From NCBI GenBank assembly GCA_024235095.1, contig JACKNC010000002.1, positions 1 to 64,000 on the forward strand: DNA of 64,000 nt. The letters are read 5' to 3'. The notes under the pieces were generated by a model that worked only from the letters and a program-made list of their open reading frames with translations, did no database searches and was not told where the DNA came from. This document shows, one piece after another, positions 52,696 to 62,304 of this stretch. The first letter of the stretch is position 1. Each line of letters starts with the position of its first letter. Source of the stretch: Gammaproteobacteria bacterium (lineage in GTDB: Bacteria > Pseudomonadota > Gammaproteobacteria > Competibacterales > Competibacteraceae). Both the position numbers and the translations under genes were made by a program.

Positions 52696-54834
52696 TCAGG
52701 CCGTATTCGCTACCATGGCAAAGACCATAACCGTCCACGGCTCCATCTGGAAATCGTCATTTTTATCCAGCAGGAACTCACTAGGCGTCAGCTGTGGCCG
52801 CGAGGTGTCAATCAGGCAGCGCCATTGAACAGCGCCACGCACTGTCGGCATGCGAAATGGAATGACCGTATGACTGGCATTTAGAATAACCAACAGGTTA
52901 TCATCGGTTTCCGGGTAACCATCCGGCGTAAAATACTCACCGGCGTCACCCGCCAGAAGCATACCTAGACAGCGCGCCTTGGGTTCCTGCCAATGATAGT
53001 CGCTCATCGCGCCACCGCCCGGACTGATCCATTCGATATCCCGTAACTCGCTGGTTTTTGAAACCTGCAAGCCATGCAGAAAGCGCGTGCGGCGCAGTAC
53101 AGGACGTTCCTGGCGCAAATTGATCAATCGGCGAACGAAATCCAGAAATTCCTGTTCCTCGTCCGAGATATTTTTCCAGTCCAGCCAGTTAATCTCATTA
53201 TCCTGGCAATAGGCATTATTGTTGCCGCCCTGACTGCGGCCGAATTCATCGCCGGCCAGCAGCATCGGGGTCCCCTGGGCCAGCAGCACGGAAGCCAGCA
53301 TATTACGCCGTTGGCGCAAGCGCATTTGCCGGATATCCGGATTATCCGTCGGCCCCTCGATTCCATGATTATAACTGAAATTGGAAGGATGTCCGTCGCG
53401 GTTGTCCTCGCCATTAGCTTCATTATGCCGATCGTTATAGCTGACCAAATCCACCAAGGGGAAGCCGTCATGACTAGCAATATAATTCACCGAGGCCCAG
53501 GGACGGCGGCAGTCGTGCTCAAACAAATCGCTGGAAGCCAGCAGGTTAGACGCCAACAGTCCTAACATGCCATCGTGTCCGCACCAGAACCGGCGCACAG
53601 TATCCCGGAAGCGGTCGTTCCATTCCGCCGTGCCTGCCGGAAAGCCGCCTAATTGATAGCCGCCGGGTCCGATATCCCAAGGTTCGGCAATGATTTTAAC
53701 GTGGGACATGGCCGGATCTTGGCGAATGGCGTCGAAAAAGCCGCCTCCCCGGTCATAGCCGTGGGTCTCCCGTCCCAAAGTCACCGCCAGATCAAAACGA
53801 AAACCATCCACATGCATCTCATTGACCCAGTAGCGCAGGCTGTCCATGACCATTTGCAGTACGCGAGGGTGAATCAAATTTAGCGTATTGCCACAACCAG
53901 TGTCGTTGATGTAGTGGCGACGATCGTCGGGCAGCAGTCGGTAATAAGAGGCGTTGTCAATTCCCCGGAAACTCAAGGTAGGGCCGAATTCATTGCCTTC
54001 GGAGGTATGATTGTAAACCACATCCAGCAGCACTTCGATGCCGGCGTCATGCAGGCGCTTGACCATAGTCTTGAATTCCGCCAAGTCGCCGCCGCTCAGG
54101 TAGCGCGGTTCCGGAGCGAAAAAGCACAGGGTGTTGTAACCCCAATAGTTGCGCAAACCCCGGTCGGTGAGAAACCGGTCGTCAACAAAGGAGTGAACCG
54201 GCATCATCTCTACAGCAGTCACCCCCAGTGATTGAAGGTACTTGATGATTTCCGGATGCGCCATTCCTGCAAAGGTGCCACGCAGGTGATGAGGGATACC
54301 CTCATGCTGGATTGTAAAACCGCGCACATGGGTTTCATAGATGATGCTTCGTGACCAGGGGATTTCTGGTAAATGGTCGCCTTCCCAGTTAAAGCTGGTA
54401 TCGACGACGACGCATTTCAGCATATCCCGGGCGTTGTCGCGCGTATCGAACGACATGTCCCCATTATGATGACCTACCTGGTAACCGCAGTGCTCATCAC
54501 GCAAATGCAACGAGCCATAAAACTGTTTTGCATAGGGATCTAGCAACAACTTGTGATGATTGAAACGATGGCCTAACTGCGGCTCGTAGGGTCCCGAGAC
54601 ACGGTAGCCATACAAGGCACCAGGCCATAATCCTGGCACATAGCCATGCCAGACCTGGTCGGTATGTTCGGGAAGCACTAATCGCTCGATTTCGCGCTGA
54701 CCAGAAGAATCGAACAAGCACAATTCAATTTTTTCGGCATGGGCAGAGAACAGCGCGAAATTGACACCTTTACCGTCCCAAGTCGCGCCAAGTGGATAGG
54801 ATTTGCCTGGCCATACGCGAGCGCGCGATGACAT
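52696..54834 (-). CDS. glgX: Glycogen debranching enzyme GlgX (isoamylase-type GH13)
   Basis: Hydrolyses alpha-1,6 branches in phosphorylase-limited glycogen. It is 712 residues. The N-terminal CBM48 (KSYPLGATWDGKGVNFALFS) is followed by the GH13 barrel. Catalytic residues are in GFRFDLAVTLG (nucleophile Asp, about 344), KIIAEPWDIGPGGYQLG (Glu, about 379) and IASHDGFPLVDLVSYNDRHN (Asp, about 453). NEANGEDNRDGHPSNFSYNH and QGTPMLLAGDEFGRSQGGNN are typical of GlgX/TreX. It is in the glycogen gene region but on its own transcript, after the Tus-like gene. Confidence 0.95.
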   Translation of the reverse strand: MSSRARVWPGKSYPLGATWDGKGVNFALFSAHAEKIELCLFDSSGQREIERLVLPEHTDQVWHGYVPGLWPGALYGYRVSGPYEPQLGHRFNHHKLLLDPYAKQFYGSLHLRDEHCGYQVGHHNGDMSFDTRDNARDMLKCVVVDTSFNWEGDHLPEIPWSRSIIYETHVRGFTIQHEGIPHHLRGTFAGMAHPEIIKYLQSLGVTAVEMMPVHSFVDDRFLTDRGLRNYWGYNTLCFFAPEPRYLSGGDLAEFKTMVKRLHDAGIEVLLDVVYNHTSEGNEFGPTLSFRGIDNASYYRLLPDDRRHYINDTGCGNTLNLIHPRVLQMVMDSLRYWVNEMHVDGFRFDLAVTLGRETHGYDRGGGFFDAIRQDPAMSHVKIIAEPWDIGPGGYQLGGFPAGTAEWNDRFRDTVRRFWCGHDGMLGLLASNLLASSDLFEHDCRRPWASVNYIASHDGFPLVDLVSYNDRHNEANGEDNRDGHPSNFSYNHGIEGPTDNPDIRQMRLRQRRNMLASVLLAQGTPMLLAGDEFGRSQGGNNNAYCQDNEINWLDWKNISDEEQEFLDFVRRLINLRQERPVLRRTRFLHGLQVSKTSELRDIEWISPGGGAMSDYHWQEPKARCLGMLLAGDAGEYFTPDGYPETDDNLLVILNASHTVIPFRMPTVRGAVQWRCLIDTSRPQLTPSEFLLDKNDDFQMEPWTVMVFAMVANTA

Positions 54835-54995
54835 GATAGAACCTCCAGTGGCTTAAATGAATGATTAATATAATCAGATAATTAATCTTAATCTTGAGTG
54901 TTGTCTTGCAGAAGCTTTAAGGGAAGCCTCTCTAAATTCTATGACATTTTACAGGTTGTGACCGTCTGATATCAGTCTTAACTCATTACTTCATA

Positions 54996-55010
54996 TTTTT
55001 ATACCATCTT
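54996..55010. repeat. 15-base direct repeat, copy 1 (3' end of the Tus-like gene)
   Basis: TTTTTATACCATCTT at 54996-55010 recurs exactly at 55912-55926, so the two copies flank the Tus-like gene, one over its stop codon and one 11 bases before its start. On the coding strand it reads AAGATGGTATAAAAA. Confidence 0.75.
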
Positions 55011-55901
55011 TTGAGCAAAAGAACGATAGCGATGGACGCGGATTGATGGCAAAAAGGGCGCATCTTCGATTCGCACATCGGTGCGCCGTAGCCTGGGCGT
55101 ATCCACGGGTTCTGGCGTTATCGGTACAAAATCCGGCAGACGTTCGCCAAGTTGCAAGGGAACCAGAACCGGCAAGGGAGTTTGCATCAACCGCCGCTGC
55201 ACGCCTGAACCTTTTGGATTAGCAAAGACGATATTAGCCCGCAGGTGCGGACAGACACTGCGAACCCGGGCCAACATTTCGTCATCCGGAATTTCCGCGA
55301 GTCGTTGCAGTTCCAGGCGGGTTTGAGGCGTTTCGGCCCGCTGTTCCAACAAGCATCGGGCAGCGGCAGTGCTGGTGCGTTGGATGACGCGACCTTGCCT
55401 GGACCAGGTGAAGCCGATTTTCAAAGGACGCTCATCGAGCAGAGGAATATGTCGATAGGCTTGTTTAAGATTCAGGCGCGCGGCACCCATACGCCGCATC
55501 GCTGCCGCCACAGATTCTTGGCGGCGACGAAGATCAGCCAAGGCCGCTGCCGCCTCGGAACGTTTCAGAGTTTTCAACGCCAGCACAGCAGCCTTGAAAG
55601 CGTCTTTGGCGGTATTACACAGATGGGCAGCCTGCAAGGTGTCCGGTCCAGCGCCGACAATGCCTGCGCAAGTGAGCGTTTCTCGACCGTCCTGATCATC
55701 CTCATACCAAAGTGCGCGATACAATTGAATAGCTTTGCCGCGCATATCGAGATTTTCCAGCAGTTCTGCTTCGCTGCAAGAGACCCATACAGGCAATGTA
55801 GTATCACGGCGCACCATAGTGCAGAATGCATCGAGACAGACAAGCAATTCCTTGAAGCTCTCCATAAGGGTGATGCGCAGGATTGATGCAGAGTCAGACA
55901 T
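54999..55901 (-). CDS. Tus-like DNA replication terminus site-binding protein
   Basis: 300 residues from ATG 55901, preceded by GAGG; the upstream extension to 55997 is unsupported. No strong motif is immediate, but the C-terminal two thirds align collinearly with E. coli Tus (309 residues): LNLKQAYRHIPLL then RPLKIGFTWSRQGRVIQRTS matches the Tus segment NAYRTLTVL...LRFGWANKHIIKNL. LQRLAEIPDDEMLARV matches YQDIAALP...LKIK. RRLMQTPLPVLVPLQ matches HACPTPLIALI, and both end in a short strand (SIRVHRYRS against RLHLYVAD). Such proteins bind Ter sites and arrest replication forks from one side. The family call is by eye only. Confidence 0.55.
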   Translation of the reverse strand: MSDSASILRITLMESFKELLVCLDAFCTMVRRDTTLPVWVSCSEAELLENLDMRGKAIQLYRALWYEDDQDGRETLTCAGIVGAGPDTLQAAHLCNTAKDAFKAAVLALKTLKRSEAAAALADLRRRQESVAAAMRRMGAARLNLKQAYRHIPLLDERPLKIGFTWSRQGRVIQRTSTAAARCLLEQRAETPQTRLELQRLAEIPDDEMLARVRSVCPHLRANIVFANPKGSGVQRRLMQTPLPVLVPLQLGERLPDFVPITPEPVDTPRLRRTDVRIEDAPFLPSIRVHRYRSFAQKMV

Positions 55902-55911
55902 TAATATCCTC

Positions 55912-55926
55912 TTTTTATACCATCTT
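55912..55926. repeat. 15-base direct repeat, copy 2 (promoter side of the Tus-like gene)
   Basis: Exact second copy of TTTTTATACCATCTT. On the coding strand AAGATGGTATAAAAAGAGG runs straight into the ribosome site, so this copy overlaps the likely promoter/leader. Tus is autoregulated in E. coli by binding a Ter site at its promoter, so a protein-binding role is conceivable. Confidence 0.7.
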
Positions 55927-55947
55927 ATCTTTTCTATAAACCCACTC

Positions 55948-56922
55948 TCATCGAACCGGCAGCTCCACGCCAGCAAAAAACTCATCAATCTCCTCAAGAG
56001 TCTGCATATTCTCCACTACGCAAATCCGCTCACGAGTTAAATGAGAGGAAAACAGTTCAATAAAATCATACATATAACAGCGAAGAAAAGTGCCACGCCT
56101 AAAACCAATTCGGGTCGTATTCATCGAAAACAAACGCCCGGCGTCTAACCGCACCAGATCTCGGTCCACAGAAGGATCATAAGCCATATAGGCCAAAATC
56201 CCCACGCCCATACCCAAACGCACATAAGTCTTGATTACATCCGCATCCGTTGCAGTAAACACTACCTGCGGTTTCAACTGCGCAACACGGAAAGCTTCAT
56301 CCAACTGAGAACGACCTGTAAACCCAAATACATAGGTCACCAATGGATACCGGGCAACATCTTGCAAGGTTAGATGATCAACCAATGCTAAAGGATGACC
56401 TTGAGGAACCAACACACAGCGCCGCCAGACATAACAGGGCATCATGAGCAAATCTTCAAAAAGCTCCATCGACTCCGTCGCAATAGCAAAATCAACTTGA
56501 CCTGTCCGAACCAAATCAGCTATTTGCGCAGGCGAACCCTGATGGATCTGTAATGTCACTGATGGATAGCGTTCTCGGAACCCCTTAATCACTAGAGGCA
56601 ATGCATATCGCGCCTGAGTGTGCGTAGTCGCAATCGACAAACCACCACACCGATCATCACGATATTCCTCCGCCAGAATCTGAATATTATTTACTTCCTG
56701 CAATATCTTTTCAGCCTTAGCAATAATCTGCATGCCCACCGGCGTAATCCCAGACAAATGCTTACCATTACGACTGAACAACTCAACACCCAACTCTTCT
56801 TCCAACAAACGCAACTGCTTGCTGATACCCGGTTGAGAGGTATACAAACTCTCGGCAGCCATAGAAATATTCAGATAATTACGAACAATAGCTATCAAAT
56901 AGCGCAACTGCTGTAACTTCAT
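55948..56922 (-). CDS. cysB: LysR-type regulator CysB
   Basis: Activator of sulfate-assimilation genes responding to N-acetylserine. It is 324 residues, the same length as E. coli CysB, from ATG 56922. The helix-turn-helix region is ISMAAESLYTSQPGISKQLR (about 19-38). The effector domain has IATTHTQARYALPLVIKGFR, HQGSPAQIADLVRTGQVDFA, TYVFGFTGRSQLDEAF and FTATDADVIKTYVRLGMGVG, all near-identical to CysB. No cys genes are adjacent. It lies between glgB and the Tus-like gene, with only 33 bases to glgB's stop. Confidence 0.95.
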   Translation of the reverse strand: MKLQQLRYLIAIVRNYLNISMAAESLYTSQPGISKQLRLLEEELGVELFSRNGKHLSGITPVGMQIIAKAEKILQEVNNIQILAEEYRDDRCGGLSIATTHTQARYALPLVIKGFRERYPSVTLQIHQGSPAQIADLVRTGQVDFAIATESMELFEDLLMMPCYVWRRCVLVPQGHPLALVDHLTLQDVARYPLVTYVFGFTGRSQLDEAFRVAQLKPQVVFTATDADVIKTYVRLGMGVGILAYMAYDPSVDRDLVRLDAGRLFSMNTTRIGFRRGTFLRCYMYDFIELFSSHLTRERICVVENMQTLEEIDEFFAGVELPVR

Positions 56923-56955
56923 CCAATCCCCCAATCCCTCACCATTCAACTCTTA

Positions 56956-59205
56956 TTAAGAATCATCCAACAGACAGGGAGTCAACACCAGCCCCGCCAA
57001 CGGCGGCAGATCAACCAGTAACGAAAAAGATTGCCCCATATGCGGAACCAGGCACGCCTGCATTTCACCATTAGCGCTTCCACCACCCGCATAACACACT
57101 GCATCCGAGTTCAAGGACTCCCGATATAACCCGGGAAAAGGTACGCCAACCCGATAACCAAGCCGCGCAACTGCTGCAAAATTAAGAACTACAATCGCCA
57201 CTCGACCTACTACACCACCATGCCGAAGATAGACTACAACAGAATACGCACTATCATGGCAATCTAGCCACTCAAAACCCTCCTGGACAAACTCCCGATC
57301 ATGCAAATCCGGAAGCAATCGATAAAGATGATTCAAATCACGGATCAAACATTGAAGGCCCCGATGCTCTGGAAAAACCAATAGCGACCAATCCAAGGCA
57401 CCTGCATGGTCCCATTCCTGCTCCTGTCCAAACTCATTACCCATGAACAAAAACTTTTTACCTGGGTAGGTCCACATATACAGATAAAGTAACCGAAGAT
57501 TAGCAAAACGCTGACGACGATCACCCGCCATCCGCGCCATCAGCGACCCTTTGCCATGCACCACTTCATCATGAGACAAGGGAAGCATGAAATTTTCGGT
57601 AAACACATACAACAATCCAAAAGTGAGCAGCTCATGATGATTGCGCCGTAAAGCAGGATCGAGTGAAAGATATTCCAGAGTATCGTGCATCCAGCCCATA
57701 TTCCACTTCATGCCAAACCCCAGGCCTCCCATCCAAGCCGGGCGGGTCACCAATGGCCAAGCCGTTGACTCTTCAGCAATCATCAATACTCCCGGATAAC
57801 GACGATGGATAATCTCATTCAACTCTCGCAGAAATACAATAGCTTCAAGATTTTCATTACCGCCAAATGGATTCGGCTCCCACTCGCCAGAACCTCGGGC
57901 ATAATCCAGATAGAGCATCGAAGCTACAGCATCGACCCGCAAGCCGTCCAGATGATATTCCTCCAGCCAGAAACAGGCGCTAGCCAACAAGAAATTCTTA
58001 ACCTGATTTCGGCCATAATTGAAGACCAGCGTTCCCCAACCTCGATGCTCACGGCGGGCAGGATCCGAATATTCATACAAATAAGTACTATCAAAACGCG
58101 CTAAGCCATGATCATCCTTTGGAAAGTGGCCCGGAACCCAATCCAGAATCACACCAATACCCGCCTGATGGCAATAATCGACAAAACCGCGAAAATCATC
58201 CACCGTCCCATATCGACTTGTCGGCGCGAAATAACCCGTTGGCTGATAGCCCCAGGATGCATCCAACGGATGTTCAGTAATCGGCATTAACTCGATATGA
58301 GTAAAACCCAGTGCAACAACATAAGCGACTAACCGTCGCGCTAATTCCCCATAACTCAAATAGCCGCCCTGCGCATCGCGCTGCCAAGAGCCAAGATGCA
58401 CCTCATAGACGGAAACCGGCTCCTGATCCGGCTTCAGACGCTTTCGTTGCGCCATCCAAATTTCATCACGCCATGCATAAGCCTCATTATCAATAACAAT
58501 TGACGCGATAGCTGGTCGTCGTTCAAAGAAATATCCATAAGGATCGCTTTTTCGCAATAACTCTCCTGTTTCCAGCCCCCGAATTTCAAACTGATAGCGC
58601 ATACCCACCATAACATCCGGCATGAATAATTCCCAAATAGAATCACGCCGATGCAAGGGATGACACCTCCCATCCCAGTTGTTGAAATCGCCAATTACGC
58701 TGACCCGTTCTGCATTAGGCGCCCAGACAGAAAATAGAACACCATCAATACCATCAACTTGGCGCAGATGAGCGCCCATGATTCGATAGGCATGCAGATA
58801 ACGGCCTTCATTAAAAAGATGCAGGTCATAAAGACTTAACTGTGGAGCAAAGCTATAGGGATCATACCTGGACTGCTTACAGCCTTGAATATCCACCCAA
58901 GTCAACCGATAATGTAAAGGCAACCGTTCACCCAGACCCCGCCATTCGAACAAATCCGTATCCGCCAACCGCCGCAACGGTTGACCCTCATCAGTCAACC
59001 AGACCTGCACCGCGCCTGGTATAAACGAACGAACTGCAACCCGATCGCCATAGCCATGACGGCCTAGTACTGCGCAGGGATCAGGATGACGCCCCTCCTG
59101 CAACAGGAGAGCTTCGCCAATCATAGATTCATCTGCGGTCGAAGCCAGATTTATATGGTTGTTATCGTTAGATTCCATCATCGGAAAGCCGATTACCTCA
59201 CCCAT
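56956..59205 (-). CDS. glgB: 1,4-alpha-glucan branching enzyme GlgB
   Basis: Introduces alpha-1,6 branches into glycogen. It is 749 residues (E. coli 728), with two N-terminal beta domains (a CBM48 at about 130-230, DGVLFSVWAPNAERVSVIGD). The GH13 barrel carries the nucleophile in LDGLRVDAVASMLYLDYAR (about 419), the acid/base in LMIAEESTAWPLVTRP (about 475) and the third Asp in LPLSHDEVVHGKGSLM (about 542). The C-terminal beta domain ends LAGLVLTPCLL. It is divergent from glgC, with 188 bases between. Confidence 0.96.
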   Translation of the reverse strand: MGEVIGFPMMESNDNNHINLASTADESMIGEALLLQEGRHPDPCAVLGRHGYGDRVAVRSFIPGAVQVWLTDEGQPLRRLADTDLFEWRGLGERLPLHYRLTWVDIQGCKQSRYDPYSFAPQLSLYDLHLFNEGRYLHAYRIMGAHLRQVDGIDGVLFSVWAPNAERVSVIGDFNNWDGRCHPLHRRDSIWELFMPDVMVGMRYQFEIRGLETGELLRKSDPYGYFFERRPAIASIVIDNEAYAWRDEIWMAQRKRLKPDQEPVSVYEVHLGSWQRDAQGGYLSYGELARRLVAYVVALGFTHIELMPITEHPLDASWGYQPTGYFAPTSRYGTVDDFRGFVDYCHQAGIGVILDWVPGHFPKDDHGLARFDSTYLYEYSDPARREHRGWGTLVFNYGRNQVKNFLLASACFWLEEYHLDGLRVDAVASMLYLDYARGSGEWEPNPFGGNENLEAIVFLRELNEIIHRRYPGVLMIAEESTAWPLVTRPAWMGGLGFGMKWNMGWMHDTLEYLSLDPALRRNHHELLTFGLLYVFTENFMLPLSHDEVVHGKGSLMARMAGDRRQRFANLRLLYLYMWTYPGKKFLFMGNEFGQEQEWDHAGALDWSLLVFPEHRGLQCLIRDLNHLYRLLPDLHDREFVQEGFEWLDCHDSAYSVVVYLRHGGVVGRVAIVVLNFAAVARLGYRVGVPFPGLYRESLNSDAVCYAGGGSANGEMQACLVPHMGQSFSLLVDLPPLAGLVLTPCLLDDS

Positions 59206-59393
59206 CCAACCCGCCTATGCGTCGAAAAGGGATCCATGAGTTGCAAAAATCAGTTTTGAAACCAATTGCTATACTGAAACATTCCAGGGCTTGCCCAAGG
59301 TAACAGTGGTTCGTTCATACCCTACACTTCATCCACACTTCACTTCCAAGTCCTATAATTGAGGGAAGCATACCAAAGAGGGAAATCAAACGC
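59206..59393. promoter_or_regulatory. Divergent glgB-glgC control region
   Basis: This 188-base gap must hold promoters for both glgB (minus) and glgC (plus). A -10-like TATACT occurs near 59270 pointing toward glgC, but no well-spaced -35 is convincing. GAGGGAAATCAAACGC precedes the glgC ATG as its ribosome site. Confidence 0.4.
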
Positions 59394-60665
59394 ATGAGCG
59401 ATGCCACAACTTCACGTTTTGTTAGTCGTCTGACCCGGGAGACCCTGGCGCTGGTCCTGGCGGGCGGTCGGGGCAGTCGGCTGAAGCATCTGACCTTATG
59501 GCGCGCAAAACCCGCCACGCCCTTCGGCGGCAAGTATCGAATTATCGATTTCCCCCTGTCCAATTGCATCAATTCAGGCATTCGGCGGGTCTGTATACTC
59601 ACCCAATACAAAGCCCATTCACTCATCCAGCACATTCAGCGTGGCTGGGGATTCCTTCGGGGCGAATTTGGTGAATTCGTTGAATTATTACCCGCTCAGC
59701 AGCGCATCGATGAAGCGTCATGGTACAAGGGAACTGCAGATGCGGTCTATCAAAATCTTGATATTATTAGAAACCATATGCCAGAATTTGTACTGATTCT
59801 GGCAGGGGATCATATTTACAAGATGGACTACGGCCCCATGTTGGCCCACCATGTCGAAACCAAAGCCGATGTTACAGTCGGCAGTATCGAGGCGCCCCGC
59901 GAGCGCGCCCGAGAGTTTGGCGTTATCACCATCAACGACAGGGATCAGATTACCGAATTTCAGGAAAAACCCGAACACCCCATGGGATTGCCAGGACGAG
60001 AGAACACCACATTAGTTTCCATGGGAATTTATGTATTCAACACAGAATTTCTTTGTCAGCGACTGATGGATGATGCCGAGAATGCTCATTCCAGCCATGA
60101 TTTCAGCAAGGATATTCTTCCTGGCCTCCTTAACCATTATCGCGTCGTCGCCTATCCTTTTCGCGATGTACAGACCAAGACCCAGAGCTATTGGCGTGAT
60201 GTAGGCACCGTTGACGCCTTCTGGGAGACGAACATGGAGATGGTCGACATCGATCCGGATCTCAACCTTTACGATCAGAATTGGCCGATCTGGACCTATC
60301 AGGACCAAGCGCCTCCCGCCAAATTCGTATTTGACGATGATGGACGACGGGGCATGGCTGTGGATTCCATGGTGGCGGATGGCTGCATTGTATCAGGTGG
60401 TTATGTGAATCACTCATTACTGTTTCCCCGAGTGCAAGTTCATTCCTACGTTTACCTGCGCGATGCCGTTGTATTACCCGATGTCGATATTGGCCGTTAT
60501 TGTCGCCTGCGCAAGGTTATCATTGATCGGGGCTGCATCATTCCGCCAGGTACAGTAATTGGAGAGAACGCCGAGGAAGACGCCCGGCATTTCTATCGAA
60601 CAGAGCAGGGCGTAGTACTCGTCACTCGGGAAATGCTGGGCCAAGAGCGACAACATATCCGATGA
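59394..60665 (+). CDS. glgC: Glucose-1-phosphate adenylyltransferase GlgC
   Basis: Makes ADP-glucose, the committed step of bacterial glycogen synthesis. It is 423 residues. The nucleotide-binding start ALVLAGGRGSRLKHLTLWRA is followed by KPATPFGGKYRIIDFPLSNC, QYKAHSLIQHIQRGW, ILAGDHIYKMDYGPML (catalytic Asp) and EKPEHPMGLPG (glucose 1-phosphate site). The C-terminal left-handed beta-helix has the hexad pattern from about 300 (VSGGYVNHSLLFPRV, DIGRYCRLRKVIIDRGC). It is likely allosterically controlled by glycolytic intermediates, as in the family. Confidence 0.96.
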   Translation: MSDATTSRFVSRLTRETLALVLAGGRGSRLKHLTLWRAKPATPFGGKYRIIDFPLSNCINSGIRRVCILTQYKAHSLIQHIQRGWGFLRGEFGEFVELLPAQQRIDEASWYKGTADAVYQNLDIIRNHMPEFVLILAGDHIYKMDYGPMLAHHVETKADVTVGSIEAPRERAREFGVITINDRDQITEFQEKPEHPMGLPGRENTTLVSMGIYVFNTEFLCQRLMDDAENAHSSHDFSKDILPGLLNHYRVVAYPFRDVQTKTQSYWRDVGTVDAFWETNMEMVDIDPDLNLYDQNWPIWTYQDQAPPAKFVFDDDGRRGMAVDSMVADGCIVSGGYVNHSLLFPRVQVHSYVYLRDAVVLPDVDIGRYCRLRKVIIDRGCIIPPGTVIGENAEEDARHFYRTEQGVVLVTREMLGQERQHIR

Positions 60666-60727
60666 CCGCCTCTTACGCTAGTACGCTCAACCACTTAAAC
60701 TCAAACAAAATCAGAGGATAATATTTT

Positions 60728-62203
60728 ATGAGTATGGCTTCGCCATTTGAACGGCGCCGCGCCGGATTATTGTTGCACCCGACTTCACTACCTGGCCATT
60801 ATGATAATGGCGACCTAGGACCCAATGCTTATCGATTCCTAGACTTAATGGCGGCCTGTGGTTTTACAGTCTGGCAAACCCTGCCGCTGGGGCCACCTCA
60901 CGAGGATTTATCACCTTATTCAGCACAGTCGGTTCATGCCGGCAATCCACGCCTGATCGCTCTGGAACCGTTGTTGGAGGCAGGCTGGTTGCAACCTGAT
61001 AACGGGCCGCAACTGGGAGAGGACGGCTGGGCCTATCGTCAGCGGCGACTGGTCGAAGCTTATCAGGGATTCCAGACGCATGGCGCTGCTGAACGGGACG
61101 CCTATATAATCTTTCAGCGCCATCATGCCCATTGGCTGGATGATTATGCGCTTTACCAAGCCATCCGTGCAGCGCATCGGCAAAAAGCATGGTGCGAATG
61201 GCCACGCGAATTGCGTGACCGTCATCCAGACACCCTGATTTCGGTGCGGGAAGAATATGCGCCAGTTATCGCCCAACGCAAGTTCGAGCAATTTCTGTTC
61301 TTCCAGCAATGGATCCGGCTCAAGCAGTACGCCAACCAGCGAAACATTCTCATCTTTGGCGATATCCCATTATTTGTTGGGTATGATAGCGCCGATGTCT
61401 GGGCTCAGCGTGAGGCATTTCTGCTCGATCAAGAGGGGCGACGGGAGGTCGTTGCCGGGGTGCCGCCAGATTATTTCTCGGCCACTGGCCAGTTATGGGG
61501 CAATCCCCATTACGACTGGGAGGCAATGCGCCAGATGGGTTTCCAATGGTGGAAAGCACGTATTCGCACACAGCTTACACAGTTCGATCTCTTACGGATT
61601 GATCACTTTCGAGGACTGGAAGCTTACTGGGAGGTGCCTGCTCAAGCGGAGACAGCCGCACATGGACGCTGGCAACCCGCGCCTGGCGATGAATTATTGA
61701 AGTCGCTACGGGAGGAGTTTGGCCGCCTGCCCCTAGTGGCCGAGGATTTGGGAATTATCACGCCCGAAGTGGAGGCCTTACGTGATGCGCATGGTCTGCC
61801 TGGAATGAAAGTCCTGCATTTCGCATTTGGCGGTGATGCAAATAATCCCTATCTACCTCACCATCACATTCGTAATACTGTAGTATATACAGGAACCCAT
61901 GATAACAATACCACGCTTGGCTGGTTTAATGAGCTAGATGCAGGAACAAGAAGCCATCTGTTCGATTACCTGGGTGGAAAACCTGAACAGATGCCAGAGT
62001 TACTAGTCCGCACCGCATTGACATCTGTTGCGCGTTTAGCGATCATCCCGATGCAGGATGTGTTGGCGCTTGATAGCGAGCATCGGATGAATCAACCGGG
62101 AATTGCGGAGGGGTGTTGGCGCTGGCGCTTTCGTTGGGAACAGGTCGGGCCACAGGTCGCCGGGCACTACCGGCATCTTCTAGAGTTATATGGGCGAACG
62201 TAA
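60728..62203 (+). CDS. malQ: 4-alpha-glucanotransferase MalQ (GH77)
   Basis: Disproportionates malto-oligosaccharides, providing or recycling glucan primers. It is 491 residues, the short form without the extra N-terminal domain of E. coli MalQ. Features: RRAGLLLHPTSLPGHYDNGD, TLPLGPPHEDLSPYSAQSVH, LLRIDHFRGLEAYWEVPAQA (nucleophile Asp, about 296), VAEDLGIITPEVEALRDAHG (Glu) and YTGTHDNNTTLGWF (Asp). It follows glgC by 62 bases on the same strand, so they probably form one transcript. Confidence 0.95.
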   Translation: MSMASPFERRRAGLLLHPTSLPGHYDNGDLGPNAYRFLDLMAACGFTVWQTLPLGPPHEDLSPYSAQSVHAGNPRLIALEPLLEAGWLQPDNGPQLGEDGWAYRQRRLVEAYQGFQTHGAAERDAYIIFQRHHAHWLDDYALYQAIRAAHRQKAWCEWPRELRDRHPDTLISVREEYAPVIAQRKFEQFLFFQQWIRLKQYANQRNILIFGDIPLFVGYDSADVWAQREAFLLDQEGRREVVAGVPPDYFSATGQLWGNPHYDWEAMRQMGFQWWKARIRTQLTQFDLLRIDHFRGLEAYWEVPAQAETAAHGRWQPAPGDELLKSLREEFGRLPLVAEDLGIITPEVEALRDAHGLPGMKVLHFAFGGDANNPYLPHHHIRNTVVYTGTHDNNTTLGWFNELDAGTRSHLFDYLGGKPEQMPELLVRTALTSVARLAIIPMQDVLALDSEHRMNQPGIAEGCWRWRFRWEQVGPQVAGHYRHLLELYGRT

Positions 62204-62304
62204 ATTCCATGAAGACCAATGGAGAATAACAATGCATCATTGCAAGTTGGGTTGGCGTCCTTTCGGCAACCCAGCCGCACGCTATACGCAAAGAGGAATC
62301 TATC

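Noticed and set aside
54940..54975. Possible Ter-like site around ACAGGTTGTGACCGTCTGA near the Tus-like gene
   Set aside because: It only shares a GTTGT core with E. coli Ter and lacks the rest of the consensus; a match this short is expected by chance.
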